A DNA stretch of 64,000 nt from Streptomyces sp. NBC_00490 (lineage in GTDB: Bacteria; Actinomycetota; Actinomycetes; Streptomycetales; Streptomycetaceae), in NCBI RefSeq assembly GCF_036013645.1, contig NZ_CP107869.1:4154001-4218000 (forward strand), read 5' to 3'. A program made the translations under genes and the position numbers. Of the stretch, positions 46,483 to 55,282 are shown one piece after another. Each line of letters opens with the position of its first letter. The stretch's first letter is position 1. The notes below the pieces were generated by a model, which saw nothing but the letters and a program-made list of their open reading frames with translations, ran no database searches and had not been told where the DNA came from.

Positions 46483-47355
46483 ATGACCACCGCCGTAGCC
46501 GCCCCGTTCCGTTTCTTCTCCCTGCAGGTCGTACGGACGCGGCGGCTCGGGCCGTCCCTGGTCCGGGTCACCTTCGCCGGGGACGAGTTGCGGGAGTTCT
46601 GCTCCAACGGGTGCGACCAGTCACTGTCGTTGTTCCTGCCGCACCCGGGGCAGACCGAGCCCGCGGTGCCGATCGAGCTCGGCGACGGCTGGTGGCAGGC
46701 GTGGCGCGAACTCCCCGACGACGTACGGGCCGTGATGCGGTCGTACACGCTCCGCGCGCTGCGTCGTGACCCCCTGGGGAACACCACCGAGATCGACATC
46801 GACTTCGTCCTGCACGGCGTCGAGCCCGACGCCGCCACTCCGGCGGGGCCCGCCTCCCGCTGGGCCTCCCGCGCCGCCGCCGGTGACCGCGTCCTGCTGC
46901 TCGGCCCCGCGATCGCCGACAACCGGGCGATCCGGTTCCGGCCCGCCGACGACACCGACCTGGTCGTCATCTGGGGTGACGAGACCGCCGTACCCGCCGC
47001 CTCCGCGATCATCGAGTCGCTGCCCGCCGGCACCCGGGCCCGGGTCTGGCTGGAGGTGCAGCACGCCGAGGACGTCCAGGATCTGGTGACCGAGGCCGAC
47101 GCCGAGGTCACCTGGCTCGTGCGGGACCACCATGAGCTTGGCGTCGAGGGCGCCCCCATGGCCCTCGGCGCCATTCGCGAGGCCCAACTCCCGCCCGCCG
47201 CGCGCCCCTACGTGTGGATCGCCGGCGAGTCCGGTCACATCAAGGCGCTGCGCCGGCACTTCGTGGGTGAGCGGGGCATCGACCGCCGCAGCGTCACCTT
47301 CGTCGGCTACTGGCGTCAGGGGCTGACCGAGGAGCAGCTCCGCGCCGCGGAGTAA
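46483..47355 (+). CDS. desF: Siderophore-interacting FAD protein (ferric-siderophore reductase)
   Basis: 290 residues from ATG 46483, after CAGGAGC with good spacing. The N-terminal FAD-binding barrel shows MRSYTLRALRRD (R-x-Y-T flavin motif) and the C-terminal NAD(P)H-like domain shows YVWIAGESGHIKALRRHFV and VTFVGYWRQG, all landmarks of the ViuB/SIP family. It should reduce Fe(III)-ferrioxamine in the cytoplasm to release iron. It sits between desE and desA and has no clear iron box of its own, so it may be read from the desE promoter. Confidence 0.9.
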   Translation: MTTAVAAPFRFFSLQVVRTRRLGPSLVRVTFAGDELREFCSNGCDQSLSLFLPHPGQTEPAVPIELGDGWWQAWRELPDDVRAVMRSYTLRALRRDPLGNTTEIDIDFVLHGVEPDAATPAGPASRWASRAAAGDRVLLLGPAIADNRAIRFRPADDTDLVVIWGDETAVPAASAIIESLPAGTRARVWLEVQHAEDVQDLVTEADAEVTWLVRDHHELGVEGAPMALGAIREAQLPPAARPYVWIAGESGHIKALRRHFVGERGIDRRSVTFVGYWRQGLTEEQLRAAE

Positions 47356-47476
47356 CCCACCGAGCGGCACCCACCGCTGTACGCGACTCCCCGGCGTGCG
47401 GCGGTGACTGCTGTGCCCGCAGGGACGACTGCGGCCGGAGTGATCGTCGTCACGGCTGGTACCACGTTTGACCAGA

Positions 47477-47505
47477 GTTACTTAGGTTAGGCTAACCTAA
47501 GTAAC
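47477..47505. promoter_or_regulatory. Iron box (DmdR1/IdeR-type operator) ahead of desA
   Basis: Perfect dyad with 14-bp arms: GTTACTTAGGTTAG (47477-47490), centre G, CTAACCTAAGTAAC (47492-47505). It contains the full 19-bp consensus TTAGGTTAGGCTAACCTAA at 47482-47500. A TTGACC at 47468 could serve as -35, so the box would cover the -10 region. Confidence 0.92.
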
Positions 47506-47580
47506 GCGAAGCGAGATCGAAGATCGCGTCCCCACCCCCGTCCGACCCGCACGGACTGCTCCCCCCGGAGGACCCCCACC

Positions 47581-49023
47581 ATGCGCTCGCACCTGCTCAA
47601 TGACACGACCGCGGAGCAGTACCGCCGCTCCGTGACCGAAGGAGTAGAGCGGGTGGCAGCCAAACTCGCCGCCACCGACCGTCCGTTCACGGGTGTCACC
47701 GTCGACGCCCTCGCCCCGACGATCGACGCGATCGACCTCGACAAGCCGCTGCTCGACACCGCCGCGGCCCTCGACGAGCTGGAGGACGTCTACCTCCGCG
47801 ACGCGGTCTACTTCCACCACCCGCGCTACCTCGCCCACCTCAACTGCCCGGTCGTCATACCGGCGGTGCTCGGCGAGGCGATCCTCTCCGCGGTCAACTC
47901 CTCCCTGGACACCTGGGACCAGTCGGCCGGCGGCACCCTCATCGAGCGCAAACTGATCGACTGGACGAACGCGCGGATCGGCCTCGGCCCGAACGCCGAC
48001 GGCGTCTTCACCTCCGGCGGCTCCCAGTCCAACCTCCAGGCCCTGCTCCTGGCCCGCGAGGAGGCCAAGACCGACTCCTTCGCGAAACTGCGCATCTTCG
48101 CCTCCGAGGTCAGCCACTTCAGCGTGAAGAAGTCCGCGAAACTGCTGGGCCTCGACCAGGACGCCGTGGTCACCATCCCGGTCGACCAGAACAAGCGCCT
48201 GCAGACCGTCGCGCTCGCCCACGAGCTGGAGCGCTGCAAGGCGGACGGCCTCGTCCCCATGGCCGTCGTCGCCACCGCCGGCACCACCGACTTCGGCTCC
48301 ATCGACCCGCTGCCCGAGATCGCCGAGCTGTGCGAGCAGTACAACACCTGGATGCACGTCGACGCCGCCTACGGCTGCGGACTGCTCGCGTCCGTGAAGT
48401 ACCGCGGCCGCATCGACGGCATCGAGCGCGCCGACTCGGTCACCGTCGACTACCACAAGTCCTTCTTCCAGCCGGTGAGTTCGTCCGCCGTGCTGGTCCG
48501 GGACGCGGCCACCCTGCGCCACGCGACCTACCACGCGGAGTATCTGAACCCCCGCCGTATGGTCACCGAGCGCATCCCCAACCAGGTCGACAAGTCCCTG
48601 CAGACCACCCGCCGCTTCGACGCCCTCAAGCTGTGGATGACCCTGCGGGTGATGGGCGCCGACGGCATCGGCCAGCTCTTCGACGAGGTGTGCGACCTGG
48701 CCGTCGACGGCTGGCGGCTCCTCGCCGCCGACCCGCGCTACGACGTGGTCGTCGAGCCCACCCTCTCCACCCTCGTCTTCCGCTACATCCCCGCCGCCGT
48801 GACCGACCCGGCCGAGATCGACCGCGCCAACCTGTACGCCCGCAAGGCCCTGTTCGCCTCCGGGGACGCGGTCGTCGCGGGCACCAAGGTCCAGGGCCGC
48901 CACTACCTGAAGTTCACCCTGCTCAACCCCGAGACGACGACCGACGACATCGCCGCCGTCCTCGACCTGATAGCCGGCCACGCCGAGCAGTACCTGGGAG
49001 AGTCCCTTGACCGCGCGTCCTGA
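47581..49023 (+). CDS. desA: Lysine decarboxylase of desferrioxamine biosynthesis
   Basis: 480 residues, a PLP-dependent group II decarboxylase. Cofactor residues: [28 protein letters not shown] (Asp binds the pyridine nitrogen) and the Schiff-base lysine in [11 protein letters not shown]. It converts lysine to cadaverine, the first committed step. ATG at 47581 after GGAGGA. First gene of desABCD behind the strongest iron box in the window; its last codons overlap the desB start by 17 bp. Confidence 0.95.
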   Translation: MRSHLLNDTTAEQYRRSVTEGVERVAAKLAATDRPFTGVTVDALAPTIDAIDLDKPLLDTAAALDELEDVYLRDAVYFHHPRYLAHLNCPVVIPAVLGEAILSAVNSSLDTWDQSAGGTLIERKLIDWTNARIGLGPNADGVFTSGGSQSNLQALLLAREEAKTDSFAKLRIFASEVSHFSVKKSAKLLGLDQDAVVTIPVDQNKRLQTVALAHELERCKADGLVPMAVVATAGTTDFGSIDPLPEIAELCEQYNTWMHVDAAYGCGLLASVKYRGRIDGIERADSVTVDYHKSFFQPVSSSAVLVRDAATLRHATYHAEYLNPRRMVTERIPNQVDKSLQTTRRFDALKLWMTLRVMGADGIGQLFDEVCDLAVDGWRLLAADPRYDVVVEPTLSTLVFRYIPAAVTDPAEIDRANLYARKALFASGDAVVAGTKVQGRHYLKFTLLNPETTTDDIAAVLDLIAGHAEQYLGESLDRAS

Positions 49024-50284
49024 AAACCCGACACAAACCCATGACTTCGTGGGCATCGGGCTCGGCCCGTTCAACCTCGGCCTCGCCTGTCTGACCGAGC
49101 CCATCGACGAACTCGACGGTGTCTTCCTGGAGTCGAAGCCCGACTTCGAGTGGCACGCCGGCATGTTCCTCGAAGGCGCCCACCTCCAGACGCCGTTCAT
49201 GTCGGACCTGGTGACGCTGGCGGACCCGACCTCGCCGTACTCCTTCCTGAACTACCTGAAGGAGAAGGGTCGGCTGTACTCGTTCTACATCCGCGAGAAC
49301 TTCTACCCGCTGCGCGTCGAGTACGACGACTACTGCCGCTGGGCCGCGAACAAGCTGACCAGCGTCCGCTTCAGCACGACGGTCGCGAACGTCACGTACG
49401 AGAACGACCTGTATGTCGTGAGGACCACGGCCGGCGACACCTACCGCGCCCGCCGGCTCGTCCTCGGCACCGGCACCTCGCCGCACTACCCGGACGCCGT
49501 CCAGAGCCTCGGCGGCGACTTCTTCCACAACTCCCGCTATATGCAGAACAAGGCGGAGCTCCAGAAGAAGGACTCGATCACGATCGTCGGCTCCGGCCAG
49601 TCCGCCGCCGAGATCTACTACGACCTCCTCTCCGAGATCGACGTCCACGGTTACCGGCTGAACTGGGTGACGCGCTCCCCCCGCTTCTTCCCCCTCGAAT
49701 ACACCAAGCTCACGCTGGAGATGACCTCCCCGGAGTACATCGACTACTACCGCGAGCTGCCGGAAGCCACCCGCTACCGGCTCACGGCCCAGCAGAAGGG
49801 CCTGTTCAAGGGCATCGACGGCGATCTCATCAACGAGATCTTCGACCTGCTCTACCAGAAGAACCTCGGCGGGCCCGTCCCCACCCGGCTGCTCACCAAC
49901 TCCTCGCTGAACAGCGCAACTTACGAAAACGGCACGTACACCCTCTCCTTCCGCCAGGAGGAGCAGGAGAAGGACTACGACCTGCAGACGCAGGGCCTGG
50001 TCCTGGCGACCGGCTACAAGTACGCCGAGCCGGAGTTCCTGGCCCCCGTCAAGGACCGGCTGCGCTACGACACCCAGGGCAACTTCGACGTCGCCCGCAA
50101 CTACTCGATCGACACCACGGGCCGCGGCGTGTTCCTGCAGAACGCCGGTGTGCACACCCACAGCATCACCTCGCCCGACCTGGGCATGGGCGCGTACCGC
50201 AACGCCTACATCATCCGTGAGCTGCTCGGCACCGAGTACTACCCGGTCGAGAAGACCATCGCGTTCCAGGAGTTCTCCGTATGA
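49007..50284 (+). CDS. desB: Cadaverine N-hydroxylating monooxygenase
   Basis: 425 residues. FAD site [16 protein letters not shown] begins at residue 14, NADPH site [16 protein letters not shown], and the ATGY motif is [10 protein letters not shown], the trio of lysine/ornithine N-monooxygenases. It N-hydroxylates cadaverine. The start is TTG at 49007, with GGGAGAG upstream and inside the end of desA; the next in-frame GTG lies in the FAD site and would destroy it, so the rare TTG is required. The end overlaps desC by ATGA. Confidence 0.95.
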   Translation: MTARPENPTQTHDFVGIGLGPFNLGLACLTEPIDELDGVFLESKPDFEWHAGMFLEGAHLQTPFMSDLVTLADPTSPYSFLNYLKEKGRLYSFYIRENFYPLRVEYDDYCRWAANKLTSVRFSTTVANVTYENDLYVVRTTAGDTYRARRLVLGTGTSPHYPDAVQSLGGDFFHNSRYMQNKAELQKKDSITIVGSGQSAAEIYYDLLSEIDVHGYRLNWVTRSPRFFPLEYTKLTLEMTSPEYIDYYRELPEATRYRLTAQQKGLFKGIDGDLINEIFDLLYQKNLGGPVPTRLLTNSSLNSATYENGTYTLSFRQEEQEKDYDLQTQGLVLATGYKYAEPEFLAPVKDRLRYDTQGNFDVARNYSIDTTGRGVFLQNAGVHTHSITSPDLGMGAYRNAYIIRELLGTEYYPVEKTIAFQEFSV

Positions 50285-50826
50285 CCACCCCCCACACCTT
50301 CGCCTTCCGCCCGCTCGACCCGCTCAAGGACGCCGAGCTGCTGCACGGCTGGGTCACCCACCCCAAGGCCGCGTTCTGGATGATGCAGGACGCGAAACTG
50401 GAGGACGTCGAGCGCGCGTACATGGAGATCGCCGCCGACGAGCACCACCACGCGCTGCTGGGCCTCGACGCGTACGGCGCCCCCGCCTTCCTCATGGAGA
50501 AGTACGACCCCGCCCACCGCGAACTGGTCGGCCTGTACGACCCGCGGCCCGGCGACGTCGGCATGCACTTCCTCACCCCCGCGACCGACACCCCGGTCCA
50601 CGGCTTCACCCGGTCCGTCATCACCGCCGTGATGGCCCACCTCTTCGAGGACCCCGCCGTGGAACGCGTCGTCGTCGAGCCGGACGTCTCCAACAAGGCC
50701 GTCCACGCCCTCAACGAGGCCGTCGGGTTCGTCCCCGAGCGGGAGATCCAGAAGCCGGAGAAAACGGCCCTGCTGAGCTTCTGCACCCGGGAGCAGTTCT
50801 TGGCGGCGACGGCGGTGACGGCATGA
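50281..50826 (+). CDS. desC: N-hydroxycadaverine acyltransferase
   Basis: 181 residues, GNAT/IucB-like. N-terminal [26 protein letters not shown] is typical of siderophore acyltransferases, and [25 protein letters not shown] is the acyl-CoA-binding region. It succinylates or acetylates N-hydroxycadaverine, giving the hydroxamate units of ferrioxamines E and B. Start overlaps the desB stop and its own stop overlaps the desD start, both as ATGA. Confidence 0.95.
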   Translation: MTTPHTFAFRPLDPLKDAELLHGWVTHPKAAFWMMQDAKLEDVERAYMEIAADEHHHALLGLDAYGAPAFLMEKYDPAHRELVGLYDPRPGDVGMHFLTPATDTPVHGFTRSVITAVMAHLFEDPAVERVVVEPDVSNKAVHALNEAVGFVPEREIQKPEKTALLSFCTREQFLAATAVTA

Positions 50827-52595
50827 CCCTCGCCGACTCGGTCGCCCACCTCTCCCCCGAGCGCTGGGAGCAGGCCAACCGCCTCCTCATCCGCAAGGCC
50901 CTCGCCGAGTTCGCCCACGAGCGGCTCATCACGCCGGAGGCCACCGCCGACGGCCGCTTCGAGGTCCGCAGCGACGACGGTCTGACCCGCTACGGGTTCA
51001 CCGCCACGCGCCGCGCCCTCGACCACTGGCAGGTCGACGCCGACTCGATCTCCCGTCACCGAGACGGCGTCGACCGCCCCCTCGCCGCGCTGGACTTCTT
51101 CATCGAGCTGAAGAAGTCGCTGGGCCTGAGCGACGAGATCCTGCCGGTCTATCTGGAGGAGATCTCCTCCACCCTCTCCGGCACCTGCTACAAGCTCACC
51201 AAGCCGCAGATCCCGGTCGCCGAACTCGTCCGCGCGGACTTCCAGGCCATCGAGACCGGCATGACCGAGGGCCACCCCTGCTTCGTCGCCAACAACGGAC
51301 GGCTCGGCTTCGGCATCCACGAGTACCTGTCGTACGCCCCGGAGACGGCGAACCCGGTCCGCCTGGTGTGGCTGGCCGCACACCGCTCGCGCGCCGCGTT
51401 CACGGCGGGTGTCGGGATCGAGTACGAGTCCTTCGTACGGGACGAGTTGGGCGCTCAGACGGTCGAGCGCTTCCACGAGAAGCTCACCGCCGAGGGCCTC
51501 GACCCGGCCGACTACCTCTTCATCCCCGTCCACCCCTGGCAGTGGTGGAACAAGCTCTCCGTCACCTTCGCCGCCGAGGTCGCCCGCCGGCACCTGGTCT
51601 GCCTCGGTGAGGGCGACGACGAGTACCTGGCCCAGCAGTCCATCCGGACCTTCTTCAACACCTCGCACCCCGAGAAGCACTACGTGAAGACGGCCCTGTC
51701 CGTCATCAACATGGGCTTCATGCGCGGACTGTCGGCCGCGTACATGGAGGCGACCCCGGCGATCAACGACTGGCTGGCCCAACTCATCGACAACGACCCC
51801 GTGTTGAAGTCGACGGGCCTGTCGGTCATCCGTGAGCGCGCGGCCGTCGGCTACCGGCACCTGGAGTACGAGGCGGCGACCGACCGCTACTCGCCGTACC
51901 GCAAGATGCTGGCGGCCCTGTGGCGGGAGGGCCCGGTGGGCACCCTCCAGGGCGGCGAGTCGCTGGCGACGATGGCCTCCCTGGTCCACGTCGACCACGA
52001 GGGGAAGTCCTTCGCGGGCGCCCTGATCGAGCAGTCGGGCCTGGCGCCCACCCAGTGGCTGCGCCGCTATCTGACGGCGTACTTCACCCCGCTGCTGCAC
52101 AGCTTCTACGCCTACGACCTGGTCTACATGCCGCACGGCGAGAACGTGATCCTGGTCCTGAAGGACGGCGTCGTGGAGCGCGCGATCTACAAGGACATCG
52201 CCGAGGAGATCGCGGTCATGGACGTCGACGCGGTCCTGCCGCCGGCGGTCGAGCGGCTGCGGGTGGACGTGCCGGAGGACAAGAAACTCCTCTCGATCTT
52301 CACGGACGTCTTCGACTGCTTCTTCCGCTTCCTCGCCGCGAACCTCGCCGCCGAGGGAATCGTGGCGGAGGACGACTTCTGGCGGACGGTCGCGGACATC
52401 ACCCGCGAGTACCAGGCCTCGCTGCCCGAACTGGCCGACAAGTTCCGGCAGTACGACATGTTCGCCCCGGAGTTCGCGCTGTCCTGCCTCAACCGGCTCC
52501 AGCTGCGCAACAACAAGCAGATGGTGGACCTGGCCGACCCGGCGGGCGCACTGCAGCTCGTCGGCAACCTGAAGAACCCGATCGCCGGGTTCTGA
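50823..52595 (+). CDS. desD: NRPS-independent siderophore synthetase (desferrioxamine)
   Basis: 590 residues of the IucA/IucC superfamily. ATP-binding landmarks: EGHPCFVANNGRLGFG, FIPVHPWQWWNK, SIRTFFNTSHPEKHYVKTALSV and VYMPHGENVILVLKDG; the C-terminal ferric-reductase-like extension follows. It oligomerises and cyclises N-succinyl-N-hydroxycadaverine into desferrioxamine with ATP. Start overlaps desC by ATGA; a strong terminator follows the stop. Confidence 0.96.
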   Translation: MTLADSVAHLSPERWEQANRLLIRKALAEFAHERLITPEATADGRFEVRSDDGLTRYGFTATRRALDHWQVDADSISRHRDGVDRPLAALDFFIELKKSLGLSDEILPVYLEEISSTLSGTCYKLTKPQIPVAELVRADFQAIETGMTEGHPCFVANNGRLGFGIHEYLSYAPETANPVRLVWLAAHRSRAAFTAGVGIEYESFVRDELGAQTVERFHEKLTAEGLDPADYLFIPVHPWQWWNKLSVTFAAEVARRHLVCLGEGDDEYLAQQSIRTFFNTSHPEKHYVKTALSVINMGFMRGLSAAYMEATPAINDWLAQLIDNDPVLKSTGLSVIRERAAVGYRHLEYEAATDRYSPYRKMLAALWREGPVGTLQGGESLATMASLVHVDHEGKSFAGALIEQSGLAPTQWLRRYLTAYFTPLLHSFYAYDLVYMPHGENVILVLKDGVVERAIYKDIAEEIAVMDVDAVLPPAVERLRVDVPEDKKLLSIFTDVFDCFFRFLAANLAAEGIVAEDDFWRTVADITREYQASLPELADKFRQYDMFAPEFALSCLNRLQLRNNKQMVDLADPAGALQLVGNLKNPIAGF

Positions 52596-52607
52596 CCCGC
52601 AGACAGG

Positions 52608-52640
52608 CGGGCGCCCGGGGTACGGTCCCCCGGGCGCCCG
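52608..52640. terminator. Hairpin terminator between desD and the GH20 gene
   Basis: CGGGCGCCCGGGG (52608-52620) pairs perfectly with CCCCGGGCGCCCG (52628-52640) over a 7-nt loop. It lies between convergent stops and probably serves both. No T-run, typical for streptomycetes. Confidence 0.8.
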
Positions 52641-52647
52641 TCCGCGT

Positions 52648-54249
52648 CTACCGTGCGGGCCAGGGAACTTGGGGCGACCTGTAGTAGTCGATCCCCAGCG
52701 CCTCCCACCGCGGCCCCTGCGCCGCGAGCCGCACCTTGTACCGGTCCCAGTCGTGCGTGGCCGCCGGCGACCACCCCAGCTCCGCCGCCCCCGCCAGCCT
52801 CGGGAAGGCCATGTACTCGATGTCCGCGGAGTTCGTGAGCGTCTCCGTCCACATCGGTGCCTCGACCCCGCGGACGGCCGAAGCGGGCACGCCCGGAAGG
52901 TAGCTGCCGGGGTCCCAGTCGTACGACCGCTGCACCTCGACCAGACCGGCCCAGTCCAGCCCCAGCGGGGTGTCCGCCGTGTACTTCATGTCGAGGTAGA
53001 TCCGGTCGGCGGGCGACAGCACGATCCCGGTCCCGTTGCGCGCGGCCGCCGCGACCCGCTCCTTCTCCTCGGCGCTCGTGTCGTCGAGCCCCCAGTACTG
53101 AGCCACCGCCCCCTTCGCGGGCGTCGCCCCGGTCAGCTGGTGCCAGCCCACCACGGTCTTGCCGTACTCGGCGACGACCGGCTGCACCCGGTCCATGAAC
53201 TTCACGTAGTCCTCGTGGCTCGTGGAGTGCGCCTCGTCCCCGCCGATGTGCAGATACCGGCCCGGTGTGAGCGCGGCGAGCTCCCGAATCACGTCGTCCA
53301 CGAAGTCGTACGTGATCTCCTTCGCCACACACAGCGAGCTGAAGCCGACCTCGGTGCCGGTGTACAGCGGCGGCGCGACGCCGTCGCAGTTGAGCTCGGC
53401 GTAGGAGGCGAGGGCCGCGTTGGTGTGGCCCGGCATGTCGATCTCGGGGACGACCTCCAGATAGCGGGAGGCGGCGTACCGGACGATCTCCCGGTAGTCG
53501 GCCTTCGTGTAGAAGCCGCCGGGCCCGCCGCCGACCTGGGTGGAGCCACCGTGGGTCGCAAGGCGCGGCCAGGAGTCGACGGCGATCCGCCAGCCCTGGT
53601 CGTCGCTGAGGTGCAGGTGCAGCTTGTTGACCTTGTACAGGGCGAGTTGGTCGACGTACCGCTTGACCTGGTCGACGGTGAAGAAGTGCCGGGACACGTC
53701 CAGCATCGCGCCGCGCCAGCCGTAGCGCGGGGTGTCCTTGATCGTGCCGCCGGCCACCAGCCACGGGCCCGGCTGCACCGAGTCCTTCTCGACGGCGGCC
53801 GGGAGGAGCTGACGCAGGGTCTGGACGCCGTGGAAGAGCCCCGCGGGCTGGGCGGCGGTGATGGTGACGCCCTTGGCGCCGCTGTCGAGGCGGTAGCCCT
53901 CGGCGCCGAACGACCCCTTGGCCAGCCGCAGTTGGATGCCGCCCTTGCCGCGGGAGGTGACCGGCAGCGGATAGCCGGTCGAGGGGCGCAGCACGTCCGC
54001 CACGTACTCGCCGATCCGGCGGACCGCACCGGAGTCGTCGACGCGGATGCGGGTGGCGCGGGTGATGCGGTACGGCGATCCGCCCGGCTCGACCGAGGCG
54101 GGCGCCGGGACGACCTCGCCGAGCGGCCCGGCCGTCTCCGCCTCGGGGGCGGGCGCCGCTCCCGCGACGAAGGTGCCCGCGGTCGCCATCAGCAGCAACG
54201 AGCCGAGCAGTCGGGCCATACGGGGAGTTGGTCTGTGGTGCGGTCTCAC
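52648..54249 (-). CDS. Secreted GH20 beta-N-acetylhexosaminidase
   Basis: 533 residues. GTG at 54249 after GGGAGCC; the signal peptide is ARLLGSLLLMATAGTFVAGA. GH20b domain precedes the catalytic barrel starting RYGWRGAMLDVSRHFF. The catalytic pair is Asp338-Glu339 in HIGGDEAHS, and WP/Trp pocket residues are visible near VGWHQL and GVEAPMWTE. It cleaves terminal GlcNAc/GalNAc from chitooligosaccharides by substrate-assisted catalysis. A DasR-like site lies 22 bp upstream of its start. Closely resembles the S. plicatus enzyme in layout. Confidence 0.94.
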   Translation of the reverse strand: MRPHHRPTPRMARLLGSLLLMATAGTFVAGAAPAPEAETAGPLGEVVPAPASVEPGGSPYRITRATRIRVDDSGAVRRIGEYVADVLRPSTGYPLPVTSRGKGGIQLRLAKGSFGAEGYRLDSGAKGVTITAAQPAGLFHGVQTLRQLLPAAVEKDSVQPGPWLVAGGTIKDTPRYGWRGAMLDVSRHFFTVDQVKRYVDQLALYKVNKLHLHLSDDQGWRIAVDSWPRLATHGGSTQVGGGPGGFYTKADYREIVRYAASRYLEVVPEIDMPGHTNAALASYAELNCDGVAPPLYTGTEVGFSSLCVAKEITYDFVDDVIRELAALTPGRYLHIGGDEAHSTSHEDYVKFMDRVQPVVAEYGKTVVGWHQLTGATPAKGAVAQYWGLDDTSAEEKERVAAAARNGTGIVLSPADRIYLDMKYTADTPLGLDWAGLVEVQRSYDWDPGSYLPGVPASAVRGVEAPMWTETLTNSADIEYMAFPRLAGAAELGWSPAATHDWDRYKVRLAAQGPRWEALGIDYYRSPQVPWPAR

Positions 54250-54270
54250 ATGTGGCTCCCTTCACCCTGA

Positions 54271-54286
54271 ATTGGTAGAGACCACC
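54271..54286. promoter_or_regulatory. DasR-responsive element (dre)-like site ahead of GH20 gene
   Basis: ATTGGTAGAGACCACC contains TGGT-N4-ACCA, the core of the DasR consensus ACTGGTCTAGACCAGT (11 of 16 positions match). DasR, inhibited by glucosamine-6-phosphate, controls chitin and GlcNAc genes, fitting this hexosaminidase. Confidence 0.65.
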
Positions 54287-54353
54287 TTGCCATGCGGCCC
54301 GTCGGCAGCCCAGACGCCCAGCCCCGTCACGGCGGGAATGCCAGACTTTGCCC

Positions 54354-55238
54354 ATGGCGGAAATCATCCAGAAGGACGGCACCTGGACCTTCGACGGCGA
54401 CGCCCTGCGGCTGACCCCGGGGCGCGACAAGAACGTCAGCCTGTTCCGCAAGACCCTGGGTGAACTGGTCGTCCCGCTGGGCGCGTTGGCGGGCGTCTCG
54501 TTCGAGCAGGGCCGCAAGGCCGGGCGGCTCAGGTTACGGCTGCGGGACGGCGCGGACCCGCTGCTGCACGCCACCGGCGGCCGGCTGACCGAGCCCAACG
54601 ACCCGTACCAGCTGATCGTCGAGTCCGACCGCTACGGCGTCGCCGAGTACTTCGTGGACGAGGTCAGGAACGCCCTGCTGCTCGACCAGGTCCCGGCCGC
54701 GCCGGTCGCCGGGTACCTGCTGCCGGGCCCGGCCGTCCCGCTGTCCGTGTCCGCCGGGGACGGCACCGCGAGCTTCGACGGCGAGCGTGTCCGGCTGGAG
54801 TGGAACTGGAAGACGGAGGACGCCAAGGCCGCCGCCGGCATCCGCACCCTCGCCGTCACCGACCTCGACGGCGTGGAGTGGCTCCCGGCGGTCGGCCTGG
54901 AGAACGGCTGTCTGCGCTTCAGCGTGAAGAACGCGCCGACCAAGGCGCCCCCGAAGTACGACCCCAACTCGGTGGAGCTGTGGGGCTTCAAGAAGGACCC
55001 GCTGATGGCCCTCATCGCGGCGGCCGTCCAGGCCCGGCTCCCGCACCCGGCCAGGGCGACCGCCACGGACGTACGCGAGGGACGACCGGAACTGCCCTCC
55101 GCTCCGGTCGGGTCCGCCGAGGACGACCACGACGCCCTCCTGCGCCGCCTGCGCGAGCTCGGCGAGCTGCGCCGCACGGGTGTGCTGACGGACGAGGAGT
55201 TCACGCTGGCCAAACAGGCGGTCCTCAAGCGGATGTGA
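54354..55238 (+). CDS. DUF4429/SHOCT-domain protein with a TTA codon
   Basis: 294 residues from ATG 54354. Two similar beta-rich halves: DGTWTFDGDALRLTPGR at the start and DGTASFDGERVRLEWNWKT near residue 145, matching the tandem DUF4429 layout. It ends in a short SHOCT helix pair (LRELGELRRTGVLTDEEFTLAKQAVL). No enzyme motif or signal peptide; cytoplasmic, function unknown. Leu61 is encoded by TTA (54534-54536), rare in streptomycetes and dependent on the bldA tRNA, so expression is probably tied to development. Divergent from the GH20 gene, convergent with the phosphoesterase gene. Confidence 0.82.
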   Translation: MAEIIQKDGTWTFDGDALRLTPGRDKNVSLFRKTLGELVVPLGALAGVSFEQGRKAGRLRLRLRDGADPLLHATGGRLTEPNDPYQLIVESDRYGVAEYFVDEVRNALLLDQVPAAPVAGYLLPGPAVPLSVSAGDGTASFDGERVRLEWNWKTEDAKAAAGIRTLAVTDLDGVEWLPAVGLENGCLRFSVKNAPTKAPPKYDPNSVELWGFKKDPLMALIAAAVQARLPHPARATATDVREGRPELPSAPVGSAEDDHDALLRRLRELGELRRTGVLTDEEFTLAKQAVLKRM

Positions 55239-55282
55239 TCCCCACGGGCCCCAGGGACTCCACGGGCCCCACGGCCCCCGAG

